Source: Tichowtungia aerotolerans
Lineage (GTDB): Bacteria > Verrucomicrobiota > Kiritimatiellia > Kiritimatiellales > Tichowtungiaceae
DNA: 64,000 nt
Reading direction: 5' to 3'
Assembly (NCBI RefSeq): GCF_009905215.1
Contig: NZ_CP047593.1
Span: forward strand, 558,001-622,000
A program made the translations under genes and the position numbers. Shown piece by piece: positions 61,982 to 64,000 of the stretch. The notes under the pieces were generated by a model that had not been told where the DNA came from, did no database searches, and saw only the letters and a program-made list of their open reading frames with translations. Every line of letters begins with the position of its first letter. The first letter of the stretch is position 1.

Positions 61982-64000
61982 ACAAACGCCCCTTCTCTGT
62001 TTCATTCATTCCCATCGAATTCAGCTCAATGGAAACCCCATAAAGACTCTCATTTTCCCTGAACGACACCTCCATGTCCGGCGGCGCCTCATAAGAGATA
62101 AAACATTTACTTTCTTCACGCCTCCAGGCCACCCGCAAATCTCCCCGCACGGTCTTCACAACGCCCTCGGCCTCACTCAACCCGCAAAATCGCGGACTGA
62201 TTTCAAAAGAAGAACCACCGACGCCCGTCTGGCGCACTCCCAGTATAATTCTCTGGAAGAAATAGATGGGAGATGCCGACCATCCATGACAATGACTTCG
62301 GGTCGGGAAACCATCTTGAGCCAACGTTCCCTGCGCATAACTTTCCCACGCCGTTGAAGCGCCAATCTCCAGCATCGGACGGTAGGCCTGCCCAATCAAA
62401 TCAATCACCCGTTCGGAAAAACCGGTTTTTTCCAGCGCCTCATACATGTACATCGTGGCGAACGGAGAACCGGCCTCGATGGTCTCTTCGGACGGGTTGA
62501 GCATGTTGTTCACGACCTCATCGACATGAACCGGCTCAACAATATCATACAGCAAAGACAGAAAAGCCGTGTGCTGCGATGAAGACCCACTGGCCAATCC
62601 GTCATCGTGAAGGCTGTCCGGATAAGACTTTTTCTCCGCATTCCAGAAGCGGTTGATGGAACCGGTCAGCGCCTGCGCCAGTTCTGAAAACCGCGAGACT
62701 CCCTCTTCATCCCGCATTGCTTCCGCACAGCTGACCGCAGCCTGCAGCGCACCGACAAAAAGCATGTTGTTATGAAAAACAGTCCGATGCTCCTTATCAA
62801 TTTTCGCCCAGTCGAAAAAGTTCCAGTATTCCGCACTGAAAAGCCCCTGATCTGACATCCGTTTTTCGGCGGACTGAATATTTTTCACTACGGCAGGATA
62901 GAGCGCTTCCAGCCCCGCTTGGTCGCCGGTGTACCAGAAGTATTCCCACACGGCGATCCCCCAAAGAAAACTCCACGCAGGCAACACCATATCCCAGCAG
63001 GAAGGCACCTGAGAGCCGACCATTCCGTATCGGGACACAGACTCGGCAGCGAGTCGCAGAGAATTCCACGCAATATCGGTTGCCCCAAACGCATAATAAC
63101 CATAGAGCGCTTCATTTCGAAGGTCACCTACCCAGAGCGTCTGTTCGTAGAGCGGACAGTCGGTATACACATCCTCCATGCAAAGCTTCAACGTCCGAAC
63201 AGACAGCTCGGCAACGGCATTCAATTGCGGGTTGCTGCATGAGAAAAGGCCGGCATCATCCACCGGATAGGTAGACTCGATCAGTTTTACATTTCGGAGA
63301 CGAACCGGCTGACTCAGGTTTCGCAACGTTATGAAAAGATAACGGCCGGCCCGACGCTTCATTGACGTATAACAGTTCGTTCCCTGCCGCGTGATATATC
63401 GGAATCCATTGCGGTTTTTTTCGGAAAACTGGATTGCACCGTTGCTGTGAATGTATTCCACCATAAACAGGTCAACAACCACCCCATGCTCTGCAACCAG
63501 GTCAAAATCAATGTAGCCGCAGTTTTCCTCGCCCAAATCATAAACTAGTTCCACATCGCCTTCACAGGCAGGCACTTCCGTCCATGATTCATCGTCAGAA
63601 AGCAACGCATTCGGGAACTGAACCAACTCGTTTATATTCCCAATCTCACGTCGACTGCAGAAATCAAGATAAGAGTCCTCAACAAACATCTCACCGGACG
63701 GAATATTTTCAGCCGCAGATCCCAAGCAGGAAATGAAATCATCAACCTGCCGGATCTCGGACAACCAGGAATCGGTCAGTTTCTCGTACGCAACATCCCG
63801 GCCCTCGGAAAGCGGCTCGGCAAACCACCGCCAGACCATGTCATCCTGAACAAACGCATAGTCCCGCATCGGAAGATAGCACCACGGATTTGCATACATC
63901 CCGTCCAGCGGATTCCTTAACACCAGATCGTCCGGGCCGGACAACCCGAACGCCACCGTCTTGTCGTTATTCAGAATATTCCGTGCAAATCCCAAAACCA
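61965..64000 (-). CDS. GH78 alpha-L-rhamnosidase-like protein, 5' end outside window
   Basis: An (alpha/alpha)6-barrel glycosidase, about 677 residues visible, continuing past the right edge; the TTG near 63995 is internal. The region TDCPLYEQTLWVGDLRNEAL matches the catalytic loop of GH78 (usual form TDCPQRDER followed by GWTGD). Pro-Trp words around SCWDMVLPAWSFLWG and HGWSASPIYFFQRIILGV near the end are also typical. It would remove terminal rhamnose (or another 6-deoxy sugar) from oligosaccharides. The fully canonical acidic residue set is not obvious, so specificity may differ. It is coupled by overlap to the GPH symporter gene. Confidence 0.78.
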   Translation of the reverse strand, partial: VLGFARNILNNDKTVAFGLSGPDDLVLRNPLDGMYANPWCYLPMRDYAFVQDDMVWRWFAEPLSEGRDVAYEKLTDSWLSEIRQVDDFISCLGSAAENIPSGEMFVEDSYLDFCSRREIGNINELVQFPNALLSDDESWTEVPACEGDVELVYDLGEENCGYIDFDLVAEHGVVVDLFMVEYIHSNGAIQFSEKNRNGFRYITRQGTNCYTSMKRRAGRYLFITLRNLSQPVRLRNVKLIESTYPVDDAGLFSCSNPQLNAVAELSVRTLKLCMEDVYTDCPLYEQTLWVGDLRNEALYGYYAFGATDIAWNSLRLAAESVSRYGMVGSQVPSCWDMVLPAWSFLWGIAVWEYFWYTGDQAGLEALYPAVVKNIQSAEKRMSDQGLFSAEYWNFFDWAKIDKEHRTVFHNNMLFVGALQAAVSCAEAMRDEEGVSRFSELAQALTGSINRFWNAEKKSYPDSLHDDGLASGSSSQHTAFLSLLYDIVEPVHVDEVVNNMLNPSEETIEAGSPFATMYMYEALEKTGFSERVIDLIGQAYRPMLEIGASTAWESYAQGTLAQDGFPTRSHCHGWSASPIYFFQRIILGVRQTGVGGSSFEISPRFCGLSEAEGVVKTVRGDLRVAWRREESKCFISYEAPPDMEVSFRENESLYGVSIELNSMGMNETEKGRLYEFGR

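Noticed and set aside
1-64000. CRISPR arrays, insertion sequences or tRNA-linked integration sites
   Set aside because: No regular direct repeat-spacer pattern, transposase or integrase motif was seen; tRNA genes could not be searched systematically by eye.

Overview
The window looks like part of the chromosome of an anaerobic, probably marine polysaccharide degrader of the Kiritimatiellota or wider PVC group. This taxonomic call is an inference. It rests on the density of formylglycine sulfatases, an SLA1-homology protein, UroD-family and FAD-oxidoreductase genes among glycosidases, XylR-type regulation, [FeFe]-hydrogenases beside adhE, and the absence of any visible SusC/SusD pair.

Layout. 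(1) 1-9.5 kb is housekeeping: a purine permease fragment, an SNF2-type helicase, purL, trmN6 and tex. (2) 9.6-24.1 kb, all on the minus strand, holds two polysaccharide-utilisation operons. One runs sulfatase, Na+/solute symporter, a relic of a uroD-like gene, SHD1 protein, PA14-like protein, UroD-family protein. The other runs sulfatase, sulfatase, a frameshifted clan GH-A (GH86-like) gene, GH16. (3) 24.1-27.6 kb is a repeat-rich interruption carrying one AT-rich gene for an Avs-like nuclease protein, a candidate defence gene. (4) 27.6-44.6 kb, plus strand, continues the utilisation locus: GH86-like, sulfatase, a LamG/dockerin-like protein, GH16-LamG, a tandem pair of GH86-like proteins (the first lacking its presumed nucleophile), a GH43/GH117-like beta-propeller, an FAD oxidoreductase and a XylR-type regulator. 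(5) 44.8-52.4 kb is a fermentation module: a group B-like [FeFe]-hydrogenase, two small [2Fe-2S] proteins, a SpoIIE phosphatase and a PAS-containing sensory hydrogenase, divergent from adhE. (6) 52.7-64 kb, minus strand, is a second carbohydrate locus: GH78-like enzyme, GPH symporter, two paralogous beta-propeller proteins, a sialidase-fold protein and a duplicated secreted beta-sandwich protein.

How the genes may work together. GH16 plus GH86-like enzymes, several sulfatases and a GH117-like propeller suggest breakdown of a sulfated galactan such as agar, porphyran or carrageenan. The exact substrate cannot be read from the sequence. Six sites of the form GCGCA-N15-TGCGC-N8-ATAG precede transcription units of this locus, and three of them stand exactly 32 nt from the start codon. 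This defines a candidate regulon whose most likely controller is the XylR-type protein encoded at 43479-44615.

Other signals not explained by the genes: a 15-bp palindrome TTCCAA-N3-TTGGAA occurs perfectly eight times (chance expectation far below one), in genes and in gaps alike; a terminator-like hairpin lies inside the signal-peptide codons of a GH16 gene; and a 5' remnant of a second uroD-like gene overlaps the symporter stop codon. No CRISPR array, transposase, rRNA or tRNA gene was recognised by eye. All family calls are from motif reading, without database searches.
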